DNA from: Bradyrhizobium hipponense
GTDB lineage: Bacteria > Pseudomonadota > Alphaproteobacteria > Rhizobiales > Xanthobacteraceae
Direction: 5' to 3'
NCBI RefSeq assembly: GCF_008123965.1
Contig: NZ_VSTH01000078.1
Span: forward strand, 1 to 64,000
Length of the DNA: 64,000 bases
Numbering within the stretch: position 1 is the stretch's first letter; each line of letters opens with the position of its first letter. The position numbers were made by a program, and so were the translations under genes. The notes below the pieces were generated by a model that ran no database searches, had not been told where the DNA came from, and saw only the letters and a list, made by a program, of their open reading frames with translations. This document shows positions 44,242 through 52,969 of this stretch, piece by piece.

Positions 44242-44355
44242 TTACAGCGCGAAATGATACGCGGCGCCAAATGCGATCATCGTGCAGACGACCAGCGCCG
44301 AGATCGCGCCGGTCACGCCGCGCGCAAGTCCCGCTCGTGTCAGATGTCTGGCCAT
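44242..44355 (-). CDS. 37-residue single-pass membrane peptide
   Basis: A very short gene with GAGGAG about 6 bases before ATG 44355. The product has a basic N-terminus (MARHLTRAGLAR) and one hydrophobic segment (SALVVCTMIAFGAAYHF), then ends. The charge layout fits insertion with the N-terminus inside. A much longer frame that runs through this region is only antisense read-through. Probably expressed but of unknown role. Confidence 0.5.
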   Translation of the reverse strand: MARHLTRAGLARGVTGAISALVVCTMIAFGAAYHFAL

Positions 44356-44759
44356 GTTGCGCTCCTCGCTTTGTGCAACAATAGAGGCCGAAGCATCTGG
44401 TTCCTGGCCGCCCCCAATTCGGGTGAGTTGGGATTTTGTGCGGCGAAAACCGGGCTGGGTAACGGCCAGCGGGGCGAGCCGCCGGCTGTGTCGGCGGCGT
44501 GTCAAGTCCTTCGCGCCGAAATATTCTACTTTACCGAAATTCGGAAACGGCGTATGTGTCGTCCATCCCGGCTCGACCTTGAGGGGCGATCGTACGTCGT
44601 CACGTTTCGCGAGCCGGGCTTGCGGTGGACGCGGCAGCGTCGGCACGAGAGGTGCGGGCAGGGCGGGTAGTCCCTGTGAGCCCGAGGCCACGTGCGGACG
44701 AGCGGCGCTGAAAGGTTCGTCTCGCCAACATTCTCCGGCGCGTGTGCACACTGCTGGGG

Positions 44760-45573
44760 ACCCTGTGGCGAAGATGAATGCGCGCCGGAAGCCATCCGCG
44801 GACGCGTCGTCGGCAACGTCTCGACCGGCCTGATGCTCGGCATCATGCTGGCGCGGCCGGTGTCGAGCTTCGTCACCGCGGCCCTGTCGTGGCACGCGGT
44901 GTTCTTCGGCTCGGCGGCGCTGATGATCGCGCTTGCCGCAGCGCTCTGGATGACCCTGCCCAAGCGCAAGCCGGTGGCGCGCATGCACTATGGCGAGTTG
45001 CTGCTGTCGATGCCGCATCTGGTGCGCACCACGCCGCTGCTGCGGCGCCGCGCGCTCTATCAGGCCAGCCTGTTCGGCGCCTTCACGCTGTTCTGGACCG
45101 TGGCGCCGCTGCAACTCGCGAGCGCATTCGGCTTCTCCCAGCGTGGCATCGCGCTGTTCGCACTCGCCGGCGTCGCCGGCGTGTGTGCGGCACCGATAGC
45201 GGGACGGCTGGCCGATCGCGGACATAGCCGCGTGGCAACCCTGGTGGCGATGCTGTTCGTCGCAGTGGGCTTCCTGATTACGTATCTCGGCGCGGCCGGA
45301 TCGGTGCTCAATCTCGCCTGCTTGGTCGCAGCAGCCATCGCCATCGATTTCGGCGTGCAGGGCAATGTCGTGCTGGGCTTTCGCGCCATCTTCGGGCTCG
45401 GGCACGCGCACCGCAGCCGCCTCAACGGTCTCTACATGGCGACCTTCTTCGCAGCCGGCGCTGCCGGCTCCGCGCTCGGCGCCTGGGCTTTCGCCCAAGG
45501 CGGCTGGACGCTGGCATCGGGGATCGGCCTCGCCGTGCCGGTCGCGGGCTTGGCGTATGCCGCCACCGAGTAG
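44760..45573 (+). pseudogene. MFS transporter lacking its N-terminal third
   Basis: About 265 residues of a major-facilitator transporter are open. It begins at PEAIRGRVVGNVSTG, which is normally the cytoplasmic loop after transmembrane helix 4, and runs to the end with about eight further membrane helices (for example FLITYLGAAGSVLN, RLNGLYMATFF). The first four helices are missing, and the frame upstream reads as non-transporter sequence. It is probably a truncated, inactive gene. An ordinary start codon with a ribosome-binding site is not visible near the break. Confidence 0.6.
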
Positions 45574-45716
45574 CAAAGTGGGCAAACACCAAACACGTCG
45601 TGCCCCGCGGCCGTTTACCAAGACCTCGTGGCTGCGATTTCCACCTCGCGATTTGCCCGCCGCTGTTGTACTTTGGTCTCAATCGGGCCTGGTCAACAGG
45701 TGGCAGGGGGAGGCTT

Positions 45717-46136
45717 ATGGAGCGTGCGGAACTGTTCGGCGTACCGCAAGTACGGCCATGGACGTGGCAGGCGTTTGTGCTCGGATTCGCAATTGTTGCC
45801 GCGTCGGCCGCCGTTCAGGGCATCTGCGTTGTGCTCGGCGCAAAACTTTACTTCGCGGCCTTCCTGCCCAGCATCTTCGTGGTCGGAATTCTCGCCGGCG
45901 CACCGGCTGCGGTGTTCGCGGCGCTGCTCACCGTTCCGGTGGTGTGGTGGGCATTCATGCCGCCGTTCTTCGAGTTCAATGCGCTGACCAGCGCCAATAC
46001 CGATTCCATCAACCTGTTCTTCCTGCTCGCCGTGCTGCTGATCGGCCTTGCCGATCTCTGCCGCGAGACCACGGCGATCATCAGCCGCGGCGGCTTGAGG
46101 CCGTCTGGCGAGAGCGCGGCAACGAATTCGCAATAA
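45717..46136 (+). CDS. Small DUF4118-like membrane protein
   Basis: A protein of 139 residues with a clear ribosome-binding site (GGGGGAGG before ATG 45717). Four hydrophobic segments span about residues 15-125, with the pattern YFAAFLPSIFVVGILAGAPA that recalls the DUF4118 membrane domain of KdpD-type sensors. No kinase part follows. The C-terminus is short and polar. A stand-alone membrane domain of unknown role. Confidence 0.6.
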   Translation: MERAELFGVPQVRPWTWQAFVLGFAIVAASAAVQGICVVLGAKLYFAAFLPSIFVVGILAGAPAAVFAALLTVPVVWWAFMPPFFEFNALTSANTDSINLFFLLAVLLIGLADLCRETTAIISRGGLRPSGESAATNSQ

Positions 46137-46276
46137 AAGGGCCGGGCGCGAGCGGGGCGCGTTGCGTCGGCGCAACAGTCCGGCAACCATTTGCGCGCTT
46201 GCCCTGCGCCGCTAACTTTTCGAAAAAGATTTGGCCGCAATTTCTCCCGCGGGAATGACGAGGGAGTTTTCGAAAC

Positions 46277-46474
46277 ATGAACGGCCAGGCCATTTTGGAG
46301 AATGTGCGCCGCTACCGCGGGATCGCATCGCTCTATCGCCAGACTGCCGTCTTCCGGCCGAGCCAGAGCTGGTCGCTGCTGGAGCAGGCGGGGGAATGGG
46401 AAGCACGGGCGCTGACGGAGCTGGAAGCCTATTTCGCCAGCCGCGCGGATCACGCCGTCCAGTTCGCTGCCTGA
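46277..46474 (+). CDS. Small protein, paralogue of the gene at 56842
   Basis: A protein of 65 residues containing ENVRRYRGIASLYRQTA and SQSWSLLEQA. The gene at 56842-57048 encodes ENVRRYRALASLCRQQA and LQNWELLGQA at the same spacing, so the two are paralogues. The protein is helical with a Trp-containing central motif. No family name known. The two copies flank the CO2-fixation locus. Confidence 0.6.
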   Translation: MNGQAILENVRRYRGIASLYRQTAVFRPSQSWSLLEQAGEWEARALTELEAYFASRADHAVQFAA

Positions 46475-46671
46475 TCGTTAGCCATCGCTGCGGTCGTACA
46501 GGCGCGGACCGGATCTTGCGTGGTGGTCGACCGTCTCTCCCGGAAGCCGGGATGTGCAAGGCCCGCGAGCGGGCGGATCCGAGCAGACGGTGGCAACTAC
46601 GGAGTTGTCTCGGTGCTTGCGTGTGCTAGCAAGGCGCTGACCGCGATATTTGCGTCGGCCGGGGGCACGCG

Positions 46672-46764
46672 ATGACCACCTTCAACCGCATCTTCACGAC
46701 CCAGCGTTTGCTCCAGATCATCGTCATCCTGGCTGCAACGGTCGCGATGAAGCTGATGGGCTGA
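46672..46764 (+). CDS. 30-residue single-pass membrane peptide
   Basis: A tiny open frame at ATG 46672 encodes MTTFNRIFTTQRLLQ followed by a hydrophobic stretch IIVILAATVAMKL and a stop. Its basic head and single helix fit a membrane peptide. It ends 11 bases before the convergent cbbR stop. The ribosome-binding site (GGGGGCACGC) is weak. Expression needs proof. Confidence 0.35.
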   Translation: MTTFNRIFTTQRLLQIIVILAATVAMKLMG

Positions 46765-46775
46765 ACGTCGGCGAG

Positions 46776-47747
46776 CTATCGCCCGCCGAGTTCGGGCACC
46801 TCGGGCAGATAGTTCGAGCCCTCCGAGCCCAGAAAATCGAACATCGCCTGCGCCGGCGGCAGCAACACCTTGTCGCTGCGGCGGATCACGTACCATTGCC
46901 GCACGATAGGCAGGCCCGCGACATCGAGCACGATGAGCCGGCCCTCAGTGAGCTCATGCGCGACGGTGTGGGCTGAAATGAAGGCGACGCCGAGTCCGGC
47001 AATCACCGCCTGCTTGATGGTCTCGTTGCTGCTCATCTCCATGCCGATGATCGGCTCCAGATCCGACTTCTGGAACATGCCCTCCATCAGCGTGCGCGTG
47101 CCCGATCCCGGCTCTCGGGTGAGGAAGGTCTCGTGCACGAGGTCGGTCAGGCTGAGGCCGGCATCCTTCTCCAGCCAGTGCCCCTTGCGGGCGACGATGA
47201 TGTGCGGATTGCGCCCGAGCTGGCGGACGTCGACGCTGACGTCGGCCGGTGGCCGACCCATCACGGCCAAGTCGAGGTCATAGCCGTGCATGGCCTCGCG
47301 GATCTCCTCGCGATTGCCGATGGTCAGCTTGATCTCGATCTTCGGATACCGCTTCGAGAATGCCGCGATCGCGTGCGGCACGAAATATTTTGCGGTCGAA
47401 ACCGCGCCGAGATGCACCGTGCCGCCGGTTCGCCCGGCGAGCAGGTCGAGCGCGCCCTGGCAGTCGGCGATTGCGGCTTCGACGCGCTCGGCGAGCGTGA
47501 GAACCTCCCTGCCTGCCTCCGTCAGCAGCATGCCGTCGCCGGTCCGCTGCACCAGCGGCAGGCCTGCGAGATCCTGAAGCTGGCGCAGCTGCTGGGTGAC
47601 CGCCGGCTGCGTCAGCCCGAGATGGCTCGAGGCCGCTGTGACGCTGCCCTTGGCCGAGAGCGCCGCAAGCGAACGCAGCTGCCGGATCGTGAGATGCCGG
47701 AGCTGCGCCACTAGGCGGGCATTATAAGATAATTCTTTGGCGCTCAT
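46776..47747 (-). CDS. cbbR: LysR-type regulator of the CO2-fixation operon
   Basis: A protein of 323 residues. The N-terminal winged helix-turn-helix (about residues 18-75; SVTAASSHLGLTQPAVTQQL is the recognition region) is followed by a periplasmic-binding-like effector domain. It is divergent from cbbF, the standard arrangement for CbbR, which senses reduced-carbon metabolites and turns on the cbb genes under autotrophic conditions. The start ATG 47747 has AAGGA upstream. Unlike typical CbbR (about 300-310 residues), the N-terminus is slightly extended (MSAKELSYNARLVAQLRH). Assignment is strong from context. Confidence 0.93.
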   Translation of the reverse strand: MSAKELSYNARLVAQLRHLTIRQLRSLAALSAKGSVTAASSHLGLTQPAVTQQLRQLQDLAGLPLVQRTGDGMLLTEAGREVLTLAERVEAAIADCQGALDLLAGRTGGTVHLGAVSTAKYFVPHAIAAFSKRYPKIEIKLTIGNREEIREAMHGYDLDLAVMGRPPADVSVDVRQLGRNPHIIVARKGHWLEKDAGLSLTDLVHETFLTREPGSGTRTLMEGMFQKSDLEPIIGMEMSSNETIKQAVIAGLGVAFISAHTVAHELTEGRLIVLDVAGLPIVRQWYVIRRSDKVLLPPAQAMFDFLGSEGSNYLPEVPELGGR

Positions 47748-47865
47748 TATGATTAGAAATTTTCCTTATTAAGCCACCTCTGTCAATCTCCTGATGCTGG
47801 GACGGACCGTACCAACCTCCGCCAGGGAGGGAACTGGAGACGGCGCCAGCAAGGGATGGACGCAC
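47748..47865. promoter_or_regulatory. cbbR-cbbF divergent control region
   Basis: A 118-base gap between divergent starts. An AT-rich core at 47747-47773 (ATGATTAGAAATTTTCCTTA...) is where a LysR-type regulator would be expected to bind. A T-N11-A element can be fitted at 47760-47772, but such motifs are loose, so the exact CbbR site is inference. It presumably drives the whole cbbFPTALSXE operon. Confidence 0.55.
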
Positions 47866-48903
47866 ATGACCGGGCAACTCAGGCTGGACGACCACCTTCA
47901 GCGGTATTCCGAGACCGCACCCCACGCGCTGGCGGTTGCAGCCGCGGTCGATGCCATCGCGGCGGCCGCAATCGAGATCGCCGACCTGATCGGCACCGGA
48001 GACATCGCAGACGCATCGGGCCTGACGACCGGGCGCAACAGCGACGGCGATCTCCAGTGTAACCTCGACGTCCAGGCGGATGCGATCCTGCGCCGCTACC
48101 TCGGCAAGTTACCGATTGCGGCGCTCGCCTCGGAGGAGATGCGCGAACCGCAGCTCGGCGACCGCGACGCGAAGATCTGCGTCGCCTTCGATCCGCTCGA
48201 CGGCTCGTCCAACATCGACATCAACATGACCGTCGGCACGATCTTCTCGATCCTGCCGGCGCCGGACGATCTCGCCCTCGCCTTCCATCAACGCGGCTCG
48301 GCGCAGCTTGCGGCGGGCTTCGTCACTTACGGTCCACAGACCTCGCTGGTGCTGACCCTCGGTGACGGCGTCGACATCTTCACGTACGACCGCAGGTCCG
48401 CCGGCTTCCGTCTGGTGCGCAGCGCCGTGCAGATTTCCGAGGCCTGCGACGAGTTCGCGATCAACGGCTCCAACCGCCGGCATTGGGATCCGCCGGTGCG
48501 TGCCTTCGTGGACGAGTGCCTCGCCGGTGTCGACGGGCCGGCGAACCATGACTTCAACATGCGCTGGATCGGCTCGCTGGTCGCGGAGGCCTATCGGATC
48601 CTCACCCGCGGCGGCGTCTTTCTCTATCCGTCCGACGCGCGCCCCGGCTATGGCGACGGCCGCCTGCGCCTCACCTACGAGGCGCACCCGATGGCCATGA
48701 TCATCGAGCAGGCCGGCGGCTCGGCGTCGACCGGGCGCGAGCGCATCCTCGAGCTGTCGGCGGAAAGCCTGCACCAGCGCGTGCCGCTGATCATGGGATC
48801 GAGCAACGCGGTGCAGCGCGTGGCAGAACTGCATTGCGATCCGCTGCTGGTCGCAAGCGTCTCCGCGCCCCTGTTCGCGCGGCGCGGTTTCTTCCGGCTT
48901 TGA
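47866..48903 (+). CDS. cbbF: Fructose-1,6-bisphosphatase, class I
   Basis: A protein of 345 residues that dephosphorylates fructose-1,6-bisphosphate (and possibly sedoheptulose-1,7-bisphosphate) in the Calvin cycle. The metal and substrate motif FDPLDGSSNID is present, with NDFNMRWIGSLVAE-like and GGVFLYP segments later, all class I features. First gene of the operon; ATG 47866 follows AAGGGATG. The next gene begins 11 bases after its stop. The frame is open further upstream, but the chosen start gives the usual family N-terminus. Confidence 0.95.
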   Translation: MTGQLRLDDHLQRYSETAPHALAVAAAVDAIAAAAIEIADLIGTGDIADASGLTTGRNSDGDLQCNLDVQADAILRRYLGKLPIAALASEEMREPQLGDRDAKICVAFDPLDGSSNIDINMTVGTIFSILPAPDDLALAFHQRGSAQLAAGFVTYGPQTSLVLTLGDGVDIFTYDRRSAGFRLVRSAVQISEACDEFAINGSNRRHWDPPVRAFVDECLAGVDGPANHDFNMRWIGSLVAEAYRILTRGGVFLYPSDARPGYGDGRLRLTYEAHPMAMIIEQAGGSASTGRERILELSAESLHQRVPLIMGSSNAVQRVAELHCDPLLVASVSAPLFARRGFFRL

Positions 48904-48914
48904 GGAGATAGGAC

Positions 48915-49790
48915 ATGTCCAGGAAGCATCCGATCATTTCCATCACCGGCTCCTCCGGCGCGGGCACCACCTCGGTCAAGAAGACGTTCGAGCAGATCTT
49001 CTTTCGCGAGCGCGTCAATGCCGTCTACATCGAGGGCGACGCGTTTCATCGCTACGACCGCACCGAGATGCGCACGCAGATGGCCAAGGAGGCCGAGCGC
49101 GGCAACAAGCATTTCAGTCATTTCAGCCCCGAGACCAATCTGTTCGAGGAACTGGAGCGCGCGTTCCGCGACTATGGCGAGACCGGCACTGCGACGACGC
49201 GGCACTACGTCCATGACGCCGAAGAGTCAGCACTGCACGGCGCGCCTCCCGGCACCTTCACCGAATGGGAGCGCCTACCCGAAAACTCGGATCTGCTGTT
49301 CTACGAAGGTCTGCACGGCGCCGTCGTCACCGACAAGGTCAACGTCGCGCGCTACGCCGACCTCAAGATCGGGGTGGTGCCCGTCATCAATCTCGAGTGG
49401 ATCCAGAAGCTGCACCGCGACCGCAGCGCCCGCGGCTATTCGACCGAAGCCGTCACCGACACCATTTTGCGGCGAATGCCGGACTACATCCACTACATCT
49501 GTCCGCAATTCACCGATACCGACATCAACTTCCAACGCGTGCCGACGGTTGACACTTCAAATCCGTTCATCGCGCGCTGGATTCCGACGCCGGACGAATC
49601 GATGGTCGTGATCCGCTTCAAGAACCCGCGCGGCATCGACTTTCCCTATCTGCTCTCGATGCTGCCGCACAGCTTCATGTCGCGCGCGAACTCCATCGTT
49701 TGCCCGGGCGCGAAGCTCGACCTCGCAATGCAGCTCATCCTGACGCCGCTGATCATGCAGCTGATCGAGCGCAAGCGAAATTTGAAGTGA
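48915..49790 (+). CDS. cbbP: Phosphoribulokinase, class I
   Basis: A protein of 291 residues that phosphorylates ribulose-5-phosphate to the RuBisCO substrate. The P-loop GSSGAGTTS is near residue 12, and the EGDAFHRYDR and DLLFYEGLHG regions that bind substrate and metal are typical of proteobacterial class I enzymes. The ribosome-binding site GAGGAGATAGG precedes ATG 48915. Tight operon spacing on both sides. Confidence 0.96.
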   Translation: MSRKHPIISITGSSGAGTTSVKKTFEQIFFRERVNAVYIEGDAFHRYDRTEMRTQMAKEAERGNKHFSHFSPETNLFEELERAFRDYGETGTATTRHYVHDAEESALHGAPPGTFTEWERLPENSDLLFYEGLHGAVVTDKVNVARYADLKIGVVPVINLEWIQKLHRDRSARGYSTEAVTDTILRRMPDYIHYICPQFTDTDINFQRVPTVDTSNPFIARWIPTPDESMVVIRFKNPRGIDFPYLLSMLPHSFMSRANSIVCPGAKLDLAMQLILTPLIMQLIERKRNLK

Positions 49791-49806
49791 ACAAGGGGAG
49801 AATCCG

Positions 49807-51831
49807 ATGAACATCTCCGTCCATGCCGAAGCCGACCTCTACGCGGTCAGCCACAACGATCTCGCCAACGCGGTCCGCTTCCTCGCGATCGACGCCATCG
49901 AGACCTCGCAGTCCGGCCATCCCGGCTTGCCGATGGGCATGGCCGACGTCGCGACCGTGCTGTTCTCGCGCTTCCTGAAATTCGACTCGGCGCATCCGAA
50001 CTGGCCCGACCGTGATCGCTTCGTGTTGTCCGCGGGCCACGGCTCGATGCTGCTCTACGCGCTGCTCCATCTCACCGGCGGCGATATCAGCCTCGACGAC
50101 ATCAAGGCGTTCCGGCAGTGGGGCTCAAAGACGCCGGGCCATCCCGAATACGGCCACACACCGGGCGTCGAGACCACGACCGGGCCGCTGGGGCAGGGGA
50201 TCGCGACCGCCGTCGGCATGGCGCTCGCCGAGCGGATGGCCAATGCGCGGCACGGCGATGATCTGGTCGATCATTTCACCTATGTGATCGCCGGCGACGG
50301 CTGCCTGATGGAGGGCATCAGCCAGGAGGCGATCTCGCTTGCGGGGCATCTGCAATTGTCCCGGCTGATCGTGCTGTTCGACGACAACGGCATCTCGATC
50401 GACGGGCCGACCTCGCTCGCGACATCGGACGACCAGCTCGCGCGCTTCGCCGCCTCCGGCTGGTCAGTGCGCCGCATCGACGGGCACGATCCCGAGGCGA
50501 TCGCGCAGGCGATTGCCGAAGAACGTGAAACCTCACGGCCGTCGCTGATCGCCTGTCGCACCATCATCGGCTATGGCGCGCCGGATCGCCAGGGCACCGA
50601 GAAGGCGCATGGCGCTCCGCTCGGCCCTGAACAGACGGCGGCGGCGCGGCGAACGCTCGGCTGGGACTACCAGCCCTTCGTGGTGCCGACCCCGATCCTG
50701 AAAGCGTGGCGGATGGTCGGCCAGCGCGGACAAGTGGCGCGCCTGGCCTGGCTCGATCGCTATGAATGCGCAGCGCCCGAGCAGCGCGACCTGTTCATCG
50801 AGGGCAAGGCCGTTGCGCTTACGGCCGCTTATGCGCTAGCCGCGGCCAAATTGCGCGAGCGCTTTGCCACCGAGCGTCCGAAGCTGGCGACCCGGCAGGC
50901 CTCGCAACAGGTCCTCGACGGCATTGCCGGGACAATCCCCGGCCTGGTCGGCGGCTCGGCGGACCTGACCCACTCGAACCTGACGCACGCCAAGGTGCAG
51001 ACGCCCGTCACGCGCGGCGCATTCGCAGGTGACTACATCCACTACGGAATCCGCGAGCACGGCATGGCCGCCGCGATGAACGGCCTCGCGCTGCATGGCG
51101 GCTTCATTCCCTATGGCGGCACCTTCCTCGCTTTCTCCGACTACAGCCGGCCAGCGATCCGGCTTGCGGCCTTGATGCGGATCCGCGTGATTCACGTGAT
51201 GACCCATGATTCCATCGGGCTTGGCGAGGACGGACCGACACATCAGCCGGTCGAGCATCTCGCCGCGCTGCGGGTGATTCCAAATCTGCTGGTGTTCCGT
51301 CCTGCTGATGCGGTGGAAACGCTGGAAGCCTGGGACTGCGCGCTCGGGACCGAGGATCGTCCGTCCGTGCTGTGCCTGTCGCGCCAGGCATTGCCGACCT
51401 TCCGCAGCGATGCCCGTGGCAGGAACCGCGTGGCGCGTGGTGCCTATCTCGTGGTCACGCCGGATGGCGGCCGTGACGTGACGCTGATCGCGACCGGCTC
51501 GGAAGTGTCGATTGCGCTGGAAGCGGCCCGCCTGCTTGCGACCGAACACGTCCGCGCGGCCGTGGTCTCCGCGCCTTGCTTCGCCCTGTTCGAGGAGCAG
51601 TCGGAGGACTACCGCGCCGAGGTTCTCGGCGCCGCGCCGCGCATCGGCATCGAGGCCGCCGTTCTTGGCGACTGGCCACGCTGGCTCGGTGCCGATGGTG
51701 AGTTCGTCGGCATGCGCGGCTTCGGCGCCTCGGCGCCGGCGCCCGTGCTCTACCGCGAATTCGGCATCACCTCGCAAGGCATCGCGGACGCCGCCCGGCG
51801 GGCGATCGCCCGCGCAGGCAAGACACAATAG
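49807..51831 (+). CDS. cbbT: Transketolase
   Basis: A protein of 674 residues, full length for the family. The thiamine-diphosphate motif GDGCLMEG, the N-terminal GHGSMLLYALLHL region and the pyrimidine-domain segment GPTHQPVEHL are all visible. It transfers two-carbon units in the regenerative part of the Calvin cycle. ATG 49807 follows AAGGGGAG. Its position inside the cbb operon distinguishes it from a housekeeping tkt copy expected elsewhere. Confidence 0.96.
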   Translation: MNISVHAEADLYAVSHNDLANAVRFLAIDAIETSQSGHPGLPMGMADVATVLFSRFLKFDSAHPNWPDRDRFVLSAGHGSMLLYALLHLTGGDISLDDIKAFRQWGSKTPGHPEYGHTPGVETTTGPLGQGIATAVGMALAERMANARHGDDLVDHFTYVIAGDGCLMEGISQEAISLAGHLQLSRLIVLFDDNGISIDGPTSLATSDDQLARFAASGWSVRRIDGHDPEAIAQAIAEERETSRPSLIACRTIIGYGAPDRQGTEKAHGAPLGPEQTAAARRTLGWDYQPFVVPTPILKAWRMVGQRGQVARLAWLDRYECAAPEQRDLFIEGKAVALTAAYALAAAKLRERFATERPKLATRQASQQVLDGIAGTIPGLVGGSADLTHSNLTHAKVQTPVTRGAFAGDYIHYGIREHGMAAAMNGLALHGGFIPYGGTFLAFSDYSRPAIRLAALMRIRVIHVMTHDSIGLGEDGPTHQPVEHLAALRVIPNLLVFRPADAVETLEAWDCALGTEDRPSVLCLSRQALPTFRSDARGRNRVARGAYLVVTPDGGRDVTLIATGSEVSIALEAARLLATEHVRAAVVSAPCFALFEEQSEDYRAEVLGAAPRIGIEAAVLGDWPRWLGADGEFVGMRGFGASAPAPVLYREFGITSQGIADAARRAIARAGKTQ

Positions 51832-51842
51832 GAGGATATCCC

Positions 51843-52928
51843 GTGGCACGTATCACCCTTCGGCAATTGCTCGATCATGCAGCTCACCATGGCTACGCAG
51901 TGCCGGCGTTCAACATCAACAACATGGAGCAGGGCATTGCGATCATGCAGGCTGCGGCCGAGGTCGATGCGCCCGTGATCATCCAGGCCTCGCGCGGCGC
52001 ACGCAGTTATGCCGGCGATCTCATGCTTTCGCACATGATCGATGCGCTGGAGCGCACCTATCCTGACATTCCCCTGTGCATGCACCAGGACCACGGCAAT
52101 GACGAGGCGACGTGTGCGTCCGCGATCGCGCACGGCTTCACCTCGGTGATGATGGACGGCTCGCTCAAGGCGGACGCGAAGACAGCCGCGGATTACGACT
52201 ACAACGTCGCGATCACGCGCCGCGTGGTCGATCTCGCCCACTGGGTCGGCGCGTCGGTCGAAGGCGAGCTCGGCGTGCTCGGTTCGCTCGAGCACGGCGG
52301 CGGCGAGCAGGAGGACGGTCATGGCGTCGAAGGCAAGGTGAGCCACGACCAGTTGCTGACCGACCCCGACCAGGCTGTCGATTTCGTCCGGGCAACGAAG
52401 GTTGATGCGCTTGCCATCGCCATGGGCACCTCGCACGGCGCCTACAAGTTCAGCCGCAAGCCGGATGGTGACATCCTGGCGATGCGGGTGGTCGAGGAGA
52501 TCCACCGCCGGCTGCCCAATACGCATCTTGTGATGCACGGCTCGTCCTCGGTGCCACAGCCGCTCCAGGACATGTTCAACCAGTTCGGCGGCGAGATGCC
52601 GCAGACCTGGGGCGTGCCGGTGGAGGAAATCGTCCGCGGCATCCAGAGCGGCGTGCGCAAGGTCAATATCGATACCGACTGCCGGCTGGCGATGACGGCG
52701 GTGTTCCGCAAGATTGCCGCGCAGGCGCCATCCGAATTCGATCCGCGAAAGTTCCTCAAACCCGCGATGGATGCGATGCGCGATCTGTGCCGCGAACGTT
52801 TCGAGCAGTTCGGTACCGCGGGTCATGCCGGCAAGATCAAGGCGATCCCCATCAGCGAGATGGCGCGGCGCTACCGCGCCGGCGAACTCGACCCGCGGAT
52901 CGACGCGCGCGAACCCGTCGCGGCCTGA
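51843..52928 (+). CDS. cbbA: Class II fructose-1,6-/sedoheptulose-1,7-bisphosphate aldolase
   Basis: A protein of 361 residues of the zinc-dependent class II aldolases. The zinc ligands are visible in MHQDHGND, the glycine-rich EGELGVLGSLEHGGG loop and VMHGSSSVP. GTG is the start at 51843, after a strong GGAGGATA. It condenses triose phosphates with each other or with erythrose-4-phosphate. Lies between cbbT and cbbL with 41 bases to the RuBisCO start, which has its own GAGGAG. Confidence 0.96.
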   Translation: MARITLRQLLDHAAHHGYAVPAFNINNMEQGIAIMQAAAEVDAPVIIQASRGARSYAGDLMLSHMIDALERTYPDIPLCMHQDHGNDEATCASAIAHGFTSVMMDGSLKADAKTAADYDYNVAITRRVVDLAHWVGASVEGELGVLGSLEHGGGEQEDGHGVEGKVSHDQLLTDPDQAVDFVRATKVDALAIAMGTSHGAYKFSRKPDGDILAMRVVEEIHRRLPNTHLVMHGSSSVPQPLQDMFNQFGGEMPQTWGVPVEEIVRGIQSGVRKVNIDTDCRLAMTAVFRKIAAQAPSEFDPRKFLKPAMDAMRDLCRERFEQFGTAGHAGKIKAIPISEMARRYRAGELDPRIDAREPVAA

Positions 52929-52969
52929 GCCATTCAGAAAGCAGAAGAGAGAGAAACGAGGAGACAGTC

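Noticed and set aside
44242..45621. A 459-residue minus-strand frame
   Set aside because: It is mainly antisense to the MFS transporter gene; only its last 37 residues look like a real gene with its own ribosome-binding site.
52787..52969. N-terminal extension of the RuBisCO large subunit
   Set aside because: The frame is open but overlaps cbbA, and a good ribosome-binding site precedes ATG 52970, which gives the normal protein length.
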